Positions 43,786 to 55,696 of a stretch of 64,000 nt of DNA are shown here, piece after piece (within the stretch, counting starts at the first letter, position 1; each line of letters starts with the position of its first letter). The stretch spans positions 6,448,001-6,512,000 of the forward strand of contig NC_134830.1 of assembly GCF_004210375.1 (NCBI RefSeq), written 5' to 3'. A model generated the notes under the pieces. It was not told where the DNA came from. It did no database searches and saw nothing but the letters and a program-made list of their open reading frames with translations. Both the position numbers and the translations under genes were made by a program. The stretch comes from Tachypleus tridentatus (Eukaryota > Arthropoda > Merostomata > Xiphosura > Limulidae).

Positions 43786-44285
43786 NNNNNNNNNNNNNNN
43801 NNNNNNNNNNNNNNNNNNNNNNNNNNNNNNNNNNNNNNNNNNNNNNNNNNNNNNNNNNNNNNNNNNNNNNNNNNNNNNNNNNNNNNNNNNNNNNNNNNNN
43901 NNNNNNNNNNNNNNNNNNNNNNNNNNNNNNNNNNNNNNNNNNNNNNNNNNNNNNNNNNNNNNNNNNNNNNNNNNNNNNNNNNNNNNNNNNNNNNNNNNNN
44001 NNNNNNNNNNNNNNNNNNNNNNNNNNNNNNNNNNNNNNNNNNNNNNNNNNNNNNNNNNNNNNNNNNNNNNNNNNNNNNNNNNNNNNNNNNNNNNNNNNNN
44101 NNNNNNNNNNNNNNNNNNNNNNNNNNNNNNNNNNNNNNNNNNNNNNNNNNNNNNNNNNNNNNNNNNNNNNNNNNNNNNNNNNNNNNNNNNNNNNNNNNNN
44201 NNNNNNNNNNNNNNNNNNNNNNNNNNNNNNNNNNNNNNNNNNNNNNNNNNNNNNNNNNNNNNNNNNNNNNNNNNNNNNNNNNNNN
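43786..44285. other. Assembly gap, 500 N
   Basis: Exactly 500 unknown bases, a conventional placeholder length. The right side starts inside the 43-bp array, while the left side ends in a C-rich unique stretch, so the array probably extends into the gap. Confidence 0.99.
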
Positions 44286-47200
44286 ACTATACCTTCAACT
44301 TATCGAGTAACAAAACTTTACATTATACACTGTACCTTCAACTTACCAAGTAACAAAACTTTACATTATACACTATACCTTCAACTTATCCAGTAACAAA
44401 ACTTTTCATTATACACTATACCTTCAACTTACTAAGTAACAAAACTTTACATTATACACTGTACCTTCAACTTATCAAGTAACAAAACTTTACATTATAC
44501 ACTATACCTTCAACTTACCAAGTAACAAAACTTTACATTATACACTAAACCTTCAACTTACTAAGTAACAAAACTTTACATTATACACTGTACCTTCAAC
44601 TTACCAAGTAACAAAACTTTACATTATACACTATACCTTCAGCTTATCGAGTAACAAAACTTTACATTATACACTGTACCTTCAACTTACCAAATAACAA
44701 AACTTTACATTATACACTAAACCTTCAACTTACTAAGTAACAAAACTTTACATTATACACTGTACCTTCAACTTATCGAGTAACAACACTTTACATTATA
44801 CACTATACCTTCAACTTACTAAGTAACAAAACTTTACATTATACACTGTACCTTCAACTTATCGAGTAACAAAACTTTACATTATACACTAAACCTTCAA
44901 CTTACTAAGTAACAAAACTTTTACATTATACACTGTACCTTCAACTTACCAAGTAACAAAACTTTACATTATACACTATACCTTCAACTTACCAAGTAAC
45001 AACAAAACTTTACATTATACACTGTACCTTCAACTTACCAAGTAACAAAACTTTACATTTTACACTGTAAACCTTCAACTTACCAAGTAACAAAACTTTA
45101 CATTATACACTGTACCTTCAACTTACCAAGTAACAAAACTTTACATTATACACTATACCTTCAACTTATCGAGTAACAAAACTTTACATTATACACTGTA
45201 CCTTCAACTTACCAAGTAACAAAACTTTACATTATACACTATACCTTCAACTTATCCAGTAACAAAACTTTACATTATACACTATACCTTCAACTTACTA
45301 AGTAACAAAACTTTACATTATACACTGTACCTTCAACTTACCAAGTAACAAAACTTTACATTATACACTATACCTTCAACTTACCAAGTAACAAAACTTT
45401 ACATTATACATTGTACCTTCAACTTATCCAGTAAACAAAAACTTTTACATTATACACTGTACCTTCAACTTACCAAGTAACAAAACTTTACATTATACAC
45501 TGTACCTTCAACTTATCCAGTAACAAAACTTTACATTATACACTGTACCTTCAACTTACCAAGTAACAAAACTTTACATTATACACTGTACCTTCAACTT
45601 ACCAAGTAACAAAACTTTACATTATAAGCTATACCTTCAACTTACCAAGTAACAAAACTTTATATTATACACTGTACCTTCAACTTATCGAGTAACAAAA
45701 CTTTACATTATACACTGTACCTTCAACTTACCAAGTAACAAAACTTTACATTATACACTATACCTTCAACTTATCAAGTAACAAAACTTTACATTATACA
45801 CTATACCTTCAACTTACCAAGTAACAAAACTTTACATTATACACTGTGCCTTCAACTTACCAAGTAACAAAACTTTACATTATACACTATACCTTCAACT
45901 TACCAAGTAACAAAACTTTACATTATACAGTATACCTTCAACTTACCAAGTAACAAAACTTTACATTATACACTGTACCTTCAATTTACCAAGTAACAAA
46001 ACTTTACATTATACACTGTACCTTCAACTTACTAAGTAACAAAAGTTTACATTATACACTGTACCTTCAACTTATCCAGTAACAAAACTTTACATTATAC
46101 ACTGTACCTTCAACTTATCAAGTAACAAAACTTTACATTATACACTATACCTTCAACTTACCAAGTAACAAAACTTTACATTATACACTATACCTTCAAC
46201 TTATCGAGTAACAAAACTTTACATTATACACTGTACCTTCAACTTACCAAGTAACAAAACTTTACATTATACACTATACCTTCAGCTTATCGAGTAACAA
46301 AACTTTACATTATACACTGTACCTTCAACTTACCAAGTAACAAAACTTTACATTATACACTGTACCTTCAACTTACCAAGTAACAAAACTTTACATTATA
46401 CACTGTACCTTCAACTTACTGAGTAACAAAACTTTACATTATACACTGTACCTTCAACTTATCGAGTAACAAAACTTTACATTATACACTAAACCTTCAA
46501 CTTACTAAGTAACAAAACTTTACATTATACACTGTACCTTCAACTTATCGAGTAACAACACTTTACATTATACACTATACCTTCAACTTACTAAGTAACA
46601 AAACTTTACATTATACACTGTACCTTCAACTTATCGAGTAACAAAACTTTACATTATACACTATACCTTTAACTTACCAAGTAAAAAAACTTTACATTAT
46701 ACACTATACCTTCAGCTTATCGAGTAACAAAACTTTACATTATACACTGTACCTTCAACTTACCAAGTAACAAAACTTTACATTATACACTATACCTTCA
46801 ACTTACCAAGTAACAAAACTTTACATTATACATTGTACCTTCAACTTATCCAGTAACAAAACTTTACATTATACACTGTACCTTCAACTTACCAAGTAAC
46901 AAAACTTTACATTATACACTATACCTTCAACTTATCCAGTAACAAAACTTTACATTATACACTATACCTTCAACTTACCAAGTAACAAAATTTTACATTA
47001 TACACTGTACCTTCAACTTATCCAGTAACAAAACTTTACATTATACACTGTACCTTCAACTTACCAAGTAACAAAACTTTACATTATACACTGTACTTTC
47101 AACTTATCCAGTAACAAAACTTTACATTATACACTGTACCTTCAACTTACCAAGTAACAAAACTTTACATTATACACTGTACCTTCAACTTACCAAGTAA

Positions 47201-47905
47201 CAAAACTTTACATTATACACTGTACCTTCAACTTATCGAGTACCAAACTTTACATTATACACTGTACCTTCAACTTATCGAGTAACAAAACTTTACCTTA
47301 TACACTATACCTTCAACTTATCGAGTAACAAAACTTTACATTATACACTGTACCTTCAACTTATCAAGTAGCAAAAGTTTACATTATACACTGTACCTTC
47401 AACTTACCAAGTAACAAAACTTTACATTATACACTGTACCTTCAACTTATCGAGTAACAACAGTTACACTATACACTAATGTTTCTACTTCCTAAGTAAC
47501 AAAATGTTACACAATACCTTCAACTTACCCAGCAACAAAACGTTACACTATACACTACACTTTCAACTTACCCAATAACAAAACGTTATATTATACCTTC
47601 AACTTAACAAGTAACAAGTAACAAAATGTTACACTATACCTTCAACTTACCAAGTAACAACATGTTATCACTAAACCTTCAACTTACCAAGTAACAACAT
47701 GTTATCACTAAACCTTCAACTTACCAAGTAACAAAACGTTACACTAGGAACTATAACTTTAACTCTCCAAGTTACAGAAGCTTACAGTATACGTTCAACC
47801 AACCAAACAGCAAAACGTTACCCTATACCTTCAACTTCTCAACTAACAGAACGTTACACTATACACTATACTTTCAACTTACCAAGTAACAAAACGTTAC
47901 ACTAT
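44286..47905. repeat. Minisatellite, 43-bp unit, at least 75 copies plus a degenerate edge
   Basis: CCTTCAACTTACCAAGTAAC followed by AAAACTTTACATTATACACT forms the unit. The variable points are TACCAAG/TATCGAG/TATCCAG/TACTAAG and the base pair before ACCTTC (TGT, TAT, TAA). Homogeneous to about 47460, then units shorten and diverge (AAAACGTTACACTATACC) to about 47905, the usual look of an old array margin. Confidence 0.98.
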
Positions 47906-48029
47906 AAGTCTAACATATTGGATGCTTGTCTTATTTGTAGCATGTTGAGTCGTAAAAGACATCAATAAAAATATGATAAGTGTTAAGTTGTGTAAATACA
48001 ACAGTTATTTATTTATAAAATAACGTTGT

Positions 48030-48416
48030 GATGCTCACAAAAATATAAACAAATATAAACAATCTACAAAAGTTATAAACAATCCATGAACTGTTAGAAA
48101 CAATCTACAAACAGTTATAGACAATCCATGAACTGTTGGACACAATCTATAAAAAGTTATAAACAATCCATGAACTGTTATAAACAATCCATAAACAGTT
48201 GTAAACAATCTATAAACAGTACATAAACAGTTATAAACAATCTATAAACAGTTATAAACAATCCATGAACTGTTAAAAGCATTCCATAAACAGCTATAAA
48301 CAGTTATAAACAATACATAAAGCTATAAACAATCCATAAACAGTTATAAACAATACATAAAGCTATAAACAATCCATAAACAGTTATAAACAATACATAA
48401 AGCTATAAACAATCAC
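48030..48416. repeat. Degenerate tandem repeat, about 23-bp unit
   Basis: ATAAACAGTTATAAACAATC recurs with CATGAACTGTT and CATAAAG variants. A 37-bp sub-block containing AATACATAAAGCTATAAACA is repeated three times at the end. Confidence 0.9.
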
Positions 48417-48685
48417 GTGTTTCCAAAACCACGCATGCTGAAGAATCGAATCATGTTTCATGAGGTAGTGGAGTCATAGTTACAATATGATATGATATAT
48501 TTTATGAAAAGAGTGAAAGTTTGAACCAAACGTCTTTACATTAAACAGTTTTAAACTTGCCTCCAATAGTATCGTTAGTTTAAACTTAGCTTAATGGTAT
48601 GAGTTTCCTCGTTTTCCACCAGGTCAGCATATGTACTTTTTGCCTCATCAAATTTAGTACCGGCGCTGTCTACAAAAACTTCAAA
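48417..48685. other. Unique DNA between arrays
   Basis: No feature is supported. Confidence 0.45.
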
Positions 48686-49100
48686 TATGTCTGTTCTGAC
48701 TTTCCGTTGTGGTCTTTCATTTCTCTGTTCTGACTTTCCGTTATGGTCTTTCATTTGTCTGCTCTGACTTTCCGTGGTGGTCTTTCATTTCTCTGTTCTG
48801 ACTTTCCGTGGTGGTCTTTCATTTCTCTGTTCTGACTTTCCCTGGTGGTCTCTCATTTCTCTGTTCTGACTTTCCGTGGTGGTCTTTCATTTCTCTGTTC
48901 TGACTTTCCGTGGTGGTCTTTCATTTCTCTGCTCTGACTTTCCGTGGTGGTCTCTCATTTCTATGTTCTGACTTTCCGTGGTGGTCTTTCATTTCTCTGC
49001 TCTGACTTTCCGTGGTGGTCTTTCATTTCTCTGTTCTGACTTTCCGTGGTGGTCTTTCATTTCTCTGTTCTGACTTTCCGTGGTGGTCTCTCATTTCTCG
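48686..49100. repeat. Minisatellite, 34-bp unit, about 12 copies
   Basis: CTGTTCTGACTTTCCGTGGT followed by GGTCTTTCATTTCT recurs every 34 bp with TCTGC/TCTGT and CTTTC/CTCTC variants. Confidence 0.96.
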
Positions 49101-49304
49101 TGACGTTTTCTTTTGCCTGGTTCATGGAAAGTTGTTTCTACACTTGGTCAAAACAAAACAGTTTTAAAAGTAAAAATAAAATAAAAAATCTATAAATAGT
49201 AATTTTAAAACAACATGTTTGTTTGTTTCTGATTTATAACTTTTGATTGAGGAAAACTCAACAAACCACTTCTTCTGTCTAACTTACTTTTTTCATTAAT
49301 TTCA

Positions 49305-49562
49305 CCCATAGCAACACCAGAGCTATTTGGTCTAGTCGTCCTTAATTTAGCAGTGTAAGACTAGAGGGAAGACAGCTAGTCACCACCACCACCCACAGCT
49401 AACTCTTGGGCTACTCCTTTACCAACGAATGGTGGAATTGATCGTCACATGATAACGTCCTCACGGATGAAAGGGCGAGCATGTTTGGTGTGACGGGGAT
49501 GCGAACCCGCGACCCTCGGGTTACGAATTGAGTGCCTTAACCACCTGGCCATGCTGAGCTCA
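49305..49562 (-). mobile_element. SINE-A, tail missing
   Basis: GTCCTTAATTTAGCAGTGTA, an expanded CACCACCACCACCCAC stretch, and the head with CTTAACCACCTGGCCATGCT are present. The GCGCGAAATTC end is replaced by CCCATAGCAACACCAGAGC. Confidence 0.9.
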
Positions 49563-50307
49563 TGCAACGAGACACTTCGAGAAGTTGCGAACCAAATTGG
49601 TATAGAAACCAGTCGTGGGTAGTGACTAATAAAAAATAACGAACGTGTTTAGAACTTATTTCATTTAAAATATTTGTATCCGTCAATCCACGAACCGGAC
49701 AACTGATTTGTTTTTAACAATCTGTGTATAATACACGGACATAACTGTATTTAAAACATTGGAAACACAAAGGAAATTGTAACTTAAGTTACACTAAGTT
49801 TACTGGAGAGACACCTACAAAAATTTTAAAAAATCTTAGGGGAACAACGCTCAGTTTTAAGGTTTTAGATATTTTCCTTTCCTAAGACACTCTTTAAAAA
49901 AAAATATATACATATATACATGAGCCTGTGTCTGCTTTGGTTGCTATGAATACAACTACAGCTGATGAATATACCACAGCATCGGCGACGAATGTGTTTA
50001 CAAAGGTGCGACTTCACCGTTTCTACGCGATTCGTTACGCATGCCGACATCAATCAAATCCGTACCTTACCCTACACAAAGACTTGGGAGCTGTTTCTGT
50101 AAAACACAACAGGACGAAGACGAACACACGTCGTCATTGTTAAGACGTTATTGTTCCGTCGTAGTAAGTAGTTTCTTTTCTGGGTTTCTGGGATTAAATG
50201 GTGACATTTTGCAACACCGTACTGCCATCAAACGGTCAACATTCTTGAAAGTTTGGTTATATCCGTGTCATTGTGAATGACCAGTTTAGGAAACTATGAT
50301 ATAATCT
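49563..50307. other. Unique DNA
   Basis: Overlapping small frames on both strands at 49865-50280 have no recognisable domain. A TATACA/TATATA tract lies at 49901-49921. Confidence 0.45.
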
Positions 50308-50390
50308 TTCAACACTAAAACCTGGGGTTCGATTTCCTGCGGTTGACACAGCAGATAATCCAGTGTGGATTTGCTTTAGAGTAAACAATC
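50308..50390 (+). mobile_element. SINE-B, 5'-truncated
   Basis: CAACACTAAAACCTGGGGTT, CGATTTCCTGCGGTTGACAC and AGCAGATAATCCAGTGTGGA follow the SINE-B order. Confidence 0.75.
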
Positions 50391-50605
50391 GGATCATCTT
50401 CAGAAGTTATGTTTTTAAAGAGGTAATACATGGCAGTAGGTGAGAGTCGAACCCATATTTCTAACCAACTGTTCACCCTCTTTCCCAGAAGGATCATAGT
50501 GACTAAAATAGCTGCTAGCCGTTTTCTTTCCAACTCCGAATCTAGGTCAGTCTTTAATTTTAACTTAGACTAGCATTATTACAAATATTCAAAATGAAGT
50601 CGCAA

Positions 50606-50907
50606 CTTAATTTTGGTGGTCCATAATACTGACAACTTGCGTCTCTGCTTGCTATATTAATTTTGGTGGTCCATAATACTGACAACTTGCGTCTCTGCTT
50701 GCTATATTAATTTTGGTGGTCTGTAATACTGACAACTTGCGTCTCTGCTTGCTATATTAATTTTGGTGGTCTGTAATACTGACAACTTGCGTCTCTACTT
50801 GCTATATTAATTTTGGTGGTCTGTAATACTGACAACTTGCGTCTCTACTTGCTATATTAATTTTGCTGGTCTGTAATACTGACAACTTGCGTCTCTGCTT
50901 GCTATAG
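50606..50907. repeat. Minisatellite, 50-bp unit, 6 copies
   Basis: ACTGACAACTTGCGTCTCTG and CTTGCTATATTAATTTTGGTGG (first 20 bases CTTGCTATATTAATTTTGGT) recur every 50 bp. CCATAAT changes to CTGTAAT from the third unit, and CTGCTT to CTACTT in two units. Confidence 0.97.
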
Positions 50908-51165
50908 ATTCTGTTTGTTTCGAATTTCGCGCAAAGCTTCCCGAAAGCTATCAGAGCTAGCTGTTCCTAATTTCCTAATTTTGCAGTGTAAGATTAGAGA
51001 GAAGGCAACTAGTCACCATCACCAACCACCAACTCTTGGGGTACACTTTCACCAACGAATAGTAGGATTGACCATCACATCATAACACCCCTACAAGCAA
51101 AAAGGTGAGCATGTTTGGTGTGTTGGGGATTCGGACCAGCGACTCTCAGATTACTATAGATTCTG
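50902..51165 (-). mobile_element. SINE-A, head-truncated, with a clean 12-bp target-site duplication
   Basis: CTATAGATTCTG occurs at 50902-50913 and 51154-51165, exactly flanking the insertion. The SINE runs from tail (TTTCGAATTTCGCGCAAAGC) to the middle of the tRNA-like head (CGACTCTCAGATTA). The left duplication lies at the edge of the 50-bp array. A CCTAATTTCCTAATTTT duplication occurs in its body. Confidence 0.93.
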
Positions 51166-51329
51166 CGATTGATTCAAAGTTTATAAAATTTCGCTTTAGT
51201 GAGGTGTAGGTAGTTTTAAACTTAACTTCAGCTCAGTGGGTGTAGATTTAAAACTAAACACTTGACTCTAGTTGTGTAAGTTTTAAAATTTGAAACACTT
51301 CACTTTAGTGGAGTAGAGTGTTAAATATG

Positions 51330-51446
51330 TTCCCTCCAGTGACATACCGGTATGTCTTCGGGCATACAACGCTAGAAAGTGGGTTTCGATACCTGTGGTG
51401 GACAGAGCGCAGATAGCCTGTTGTATAGCTTCGTGCTTAACTTCAA
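51330..51446 (+). mobile_element. SINE-C, near complete
   Basis: CCAGTGACATACCGGTATGT, CTAGAAAGTGGGTTTCGATA, CCTGTGGTGGACAGAGCGCA and TAGCTTCGTGCTTAACTTC are in order. Confidence 0.88.
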
Positions 51447-51689
51447 AAAAAAGGTGAAAGGTTAAAAACTTATTGGCTGAATTCAAGATAAAGCACATGT
51501 CGATTATCTGGGGAAAAAACCAAAAAAAATTTTACTTTCATTAAAGCAGAAAAATAATCCAAAGAACAAAACTGTTAGACAGTTGTGGAGTGAACCTCTT
51601 GCTGTTATTTATTTCTTAAAAAAGAAAACCAAAACCCAGAGGGAGAAACATCCGAATCAGAGTGGACATGTCAGACAATTAAATATAGT

Positions 51690-51920
51690 GGACCGGTATG
51701 GACAGGTGGTCAAGACGCTCGACTCGTAACGTGAGGGTCGCGGGTTTGAATCCCCGTCACACCAACTATGCTCGCCCTTTCAACGGTGGGGCGTTATAAA
51801 GTTACGGTCAATCCCACTATTCATTGGTAAAAGAGTAGCCCAAGAGTTGGCGGTGGGTGGTGATGACTAGCTGCCTTCCCTCTAGTCTTACACTGCTAAA
51901 TTAGGGACGGCTTGGTGCAG
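51690..51920 (+). mobile_element. SINE-A, 3'-truncated
   Basis: Head (GGACCGGTATGGACAGGTGG) and body are almost consensus down to TGCTAAATTAGGGACGGCT, then the sequence departs (TGGTGCAGTGGGCTAAC). The shared 3' module is absent. Confidence 0.93.
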
Positions 51921-52342
51921 TGGGCTAACAACCTACTCACTTAAAAACCTTTTGAAGAATCCGCAAGTGATTGCGGCCCTATGATGAATGAATGAATGTT
52001 AGAAGGACATATTGCTAAAGGAAAATGTCCTCAGAAAAACGTTCGAAAGCAGACAAAACATTTGGTATTAAAAGTAAACACTTTCCAGAACAATAAACCA
52101 GTGAAGTATACAAATAACTACAAAGACTATTTATTATCTGAAATTATCGATTACTTTGAAAACTTGAGATCGTCAAACCAGGAATTTCTGATCACTCAAA
52201 CTTTGTTTAGCTCTGATAAACTCTGACTCCTAAACGGAAACCTTAATTATTTTAAGCATAGTGTGTTTGACACAAACTTTCACTATCCATCTTTTGTTTG
52301 CAATTACATGTTTCAACATACTTTACTGTACTTTACGTTCTT
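51921..52342. other. Unique DNA after the truncated SINE
   Basis: GGTGCAGTGGGCTAACAACC followed by CTACTCACTTAAAAACC is reminiscent of the start of a different retroelement insert, but no family is assigned. A 76-codon frame at 51996-52226 is lysine- and asparagine-rich with no recognised domain. Confidence 0.35.
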
Positions 52343-52450
52343 TGTTAACCACAAAGAATGGGCTATCTATATTGTGCCTACTACGAGGTATCGAAACCTG
52401 GATTTTACATTATGGCTAAACCTTCAAACTTACAGCTGAATCATTTGGGT
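52343..52450 (-). mobile_element. SINE-C, diverged
   Basis: CACAAAGAATGGGCTATCTA, GTGCCTACTACGAGGTATCG, AAACCTGGATTTTACATTAT and CAGCTGAATCATTTGGG preserve the minus-strand order. Confidence 0.75.
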
Positions 52451-52497
52451 GGGCAAACTTTGCTGAGTTCTAGTATAAGTGTCATTCATTCTTGGAG

Positions 52498-55400
52498 AAT
52501 ATCAGAGTTGTTTCTAACTGTTTTTGTGACGTTCTTCATATGATCAGAGTTGTTTCTAACTGTTTTTGTAATGTTCTTCATATGATCAGAGTTGTTTGTA
52601 ATTGTTTTTGTAATGTACTTCATATGATCAGAGTTTGTAACTGTTTTGTAACGTTCTTCATATGATCAGAGTTGTTTGTAACTGTTTTTGTAATGTTCTT
52701 CATATAATCAGAGTTGTTTGCAACTGTTTTTGTAATGTTCTTCATATGATCAGAGTTTGTAACTGTTTTTGTAACGTTCTTCATATGATCAGAGTTGTTT
52801 GTAACTGTTTTTGTAACGTTCTTCATGTGATCAGAGTTGTTTGTAACTGTTTTTGTAATGTTCTTCATATGATCAGAGTTGTTTGTAACTGTTTTTGTAA
52901 TGCTCTTCATATGATCAGAGTTGTTTGTAACTGTTTTTGTAATGTTCTTCATATGATCAGAGTTGTTTGTAACTGTTTTTGTAATGTTCTTCATATGATC
53001 AGAGTTTGTAACTGTTTTTGTAATGTTCTTTATATGATCAGAGTTCTTTGTAACTGTTTTTGTAATGTTCTTCATATGATCAGAGTTTGTAACTGTGTTT
53101 GTAACGTTCTTCATATGATCAGAGTTGTTTGTAACTGTTTTTGTAATGTTCTTCATATGATCAGAGTTGTTTGTAACTGTTTTTGTAATGTTCTTCATAT
53201 GATCAGAGTTTGTAACTGTTTTTGTAACGTTCTTCATATGATCAGAGTTGTTTGTAACTGTTTTTGTAATGTTCTTTATACGATCAGAGTTGTTTGTAAT
53301 TGTTTTTGTAATGTTCTTCATATGATCAGAGTTGTTTGTAATTGTTTTTGTAATGTTCTTCATATGATCAGAGTTTGTAACTGTTTTTGTAACGTTCTTC
53401 ATATGATCAGAGTTGTTTGTAACTGTTTTTGTAACGTTCTTCATATTATCAGAGTTGTTTGTAACTGTTTTTGTAATGTTCTTTATATGATCAGAGTTGT
53501 TTGTAACTGTTTTTGTAATGTTCTTCATATGATCAGAGTTGTTTGTAACTGTTTTTGTAATGTTCTTCATATGATCAGAGTTGTTTGTAACTGTTTTTGT
53601 AATGTTCTTCATATGATCAGAGTTGTTTGTAATTGTTTTTGTAATGTTCTTCATATGATCAGAGTTGTTTGTAATTGTTTTTGTAATGTTCTTCATATGA
53701 TCAGAGTTTGTAACTGTTTTTGTAACGTTCTTCATATGATCAGAGTTGTTTGTAACTGTTTTTGTAATGTTCTTCATATTATCAGAGTTGTTTGTAACTG
53801 TTTTTGTAATGTTCTTTATATGATCAGAGTTGTTTGTAACTGTTTTTGTAATGTTCTTCATATGATCAGAGTTGTTTGTAACTGTTTTTGTAATGTTCTT
53901 CATATGATCAGAGTTGTTTGTAACTGTTTTTGTAATGTTCTTCATATGATCAGAGTTGTTTGTAACTGTTTTTGTAATGTTCTTTATATGATCAGAGTTG
54001 TTTGTAATTGTTTTTGTAATGCTCTTCATATGATCAGAGTTTGTAACTGTTTTTGTAACGTTCTTCATATGATCAGAGTTGTTTGTAACTGTTTTTGTAA
54101 CGTTCTTCATATGATCAGAGTTGTTTATAACTGTTTTTGTAACGTTCTTCATATGATCAGAGTTGTTTGTAACTGTTTTTGTAATGTTCTTTATATGATC
54201 AGATTTGTTTGTAATTGCTTTTGTAATGTTCTTCATATGATCAGAGTTGTTTGTAACTGTTTTTGTAATGTTCTTCATATGATCAGAGTTTTTTTGTAAT
54301 TGTTTTTGTAATGTTCTTCATATGATTGGAGTTGTTTGTAATTGTTTTTGTAATGTTCTTCATATGATCAGAGTTTTTTTGTAACTGTTTTTGTAATGTT
54401 CTTCATATGATTAGAATTGTTGTAATTGTTTTTGTAATGTTCTTCATATTATCAGAGTTTGTAACTGTTTTTGTAATGTTCTTCATATGATCAGAGTTGT
54501 TTGTAACTGTTTTTGTAATGTTCTTCATATAATCAGAGTTGTTTGCAACTGTTTTTGTAATGTTCTTCATATGATCAGAGTTTGTAACTGTTTTTGTAAC
54601 GTTCTTCATATGATCAGAGTTGTTTGTAACTGTTTTTGTAACGTTCTTCATGTGATCAGAGTTGTTTGTAACTGTTTTTGTAATGTTCTTCATATGATCA
54701 GAGTTGTTTGTAACTGTTTTTGTAATGTTCTTCATATGATCAGAGTTGTTTGTAATTGTTTTTGTAATGTTCTTCATATGATCAGAGTTTGTAACTGTTT
54801 TTGTAATATTCTTCATATGATCAGAGTTCTTTGTAACTGTTTTTGTAATGTTCTTCATATGATCAGAGTTGTTTGTAACTGTTTTTGTAACGTTCTTCAT
54901 ATGATAAGAGTTGTTTGTAATTGTTTTTGTAATGTTCTTCATATGATCAGAGTTGTTTGTAACTGTTTTTGTAATGTTCTTCATATGATCAGAGTTTTTT
55001 GTAATTGTTTTTGTAATGTTCTTCATATGATTAGAGTTGTTTGTAATTGTTTTTGTGATGTTCTTTATATGATCAGAGTTGTTTGTAATTGTTTTTGTAA
55101 TGTTCTTCATATGATCAGAGTTGTTTGTAACTGTTTTTGTAACGTTCTTCATATGATCAGAGTTGTTTATAACTGTTTTTGTAACGTTCTTCATATGATC
55201 AGAGTTGTTTGTAACTGTTTTTGTAATGTTCTTTATATGATCAGAGTTGTTTGTAACTGTTTTTGTAATGTTCTTCATATGATCAGAGTTGTTTGTAACT
55301 GTTTTTGTAACGTTCTTCATATGATCAGAGTTGTTTGTAACTGTTTTTGTAATGTTCTTCATATGATCAGAGTTGTTTGTAACTGTTTTTGTGATGTTCT

Positions 55401-55696
55401 TTATATGATCAGAGTTGTTTGTAATTGTTTTTGTAATGTTCTTCATATGATCAGAGTTTGTAACTGTTTTTGTAACGTTCTTCATATGATCAGAGTTGTT
55501 TGTAACTGTTTTTGTAACGTTCTTCATATGATCAGAGTTGTTTATAACTGTTTTTGTAACGTTCTTCATATGATCAGAGTTGTTTGTAACTGTTTTTGTA
55601 ATGTTCTTTGTATGATCAGAGTTGTTTGTAACTGTTTTTGTAATGTTCTTCATATGATCAGAGTCGTTTGTAACTGTTTTTGTAATGTTCTTCATC
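52498..55696. repeat. Minisatellite, 42-bp unit with 39-bp variants, about 76 copies, higher-order structure
   Basis: CATATGATCAGAGTTGTTTG followed by TAACTGTTTTTGTAATGTTC is the unit; the 39-bp variant lacks one GTT. Since both lengths are multiples of three and no stop arises, both strands have long frames (minus period MKNITKTVTNNSDH; plus period VVCNCFCNVLHMIR). Variant units recur in a set order: the block at 52662 onward reappears at 54487 onward, and another pattern repeats at an offset of 333 bp (53371 and 53704). Extra T residues near 54288-54375 break the frames. Coding is unlikely. Confidence 0.96.
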
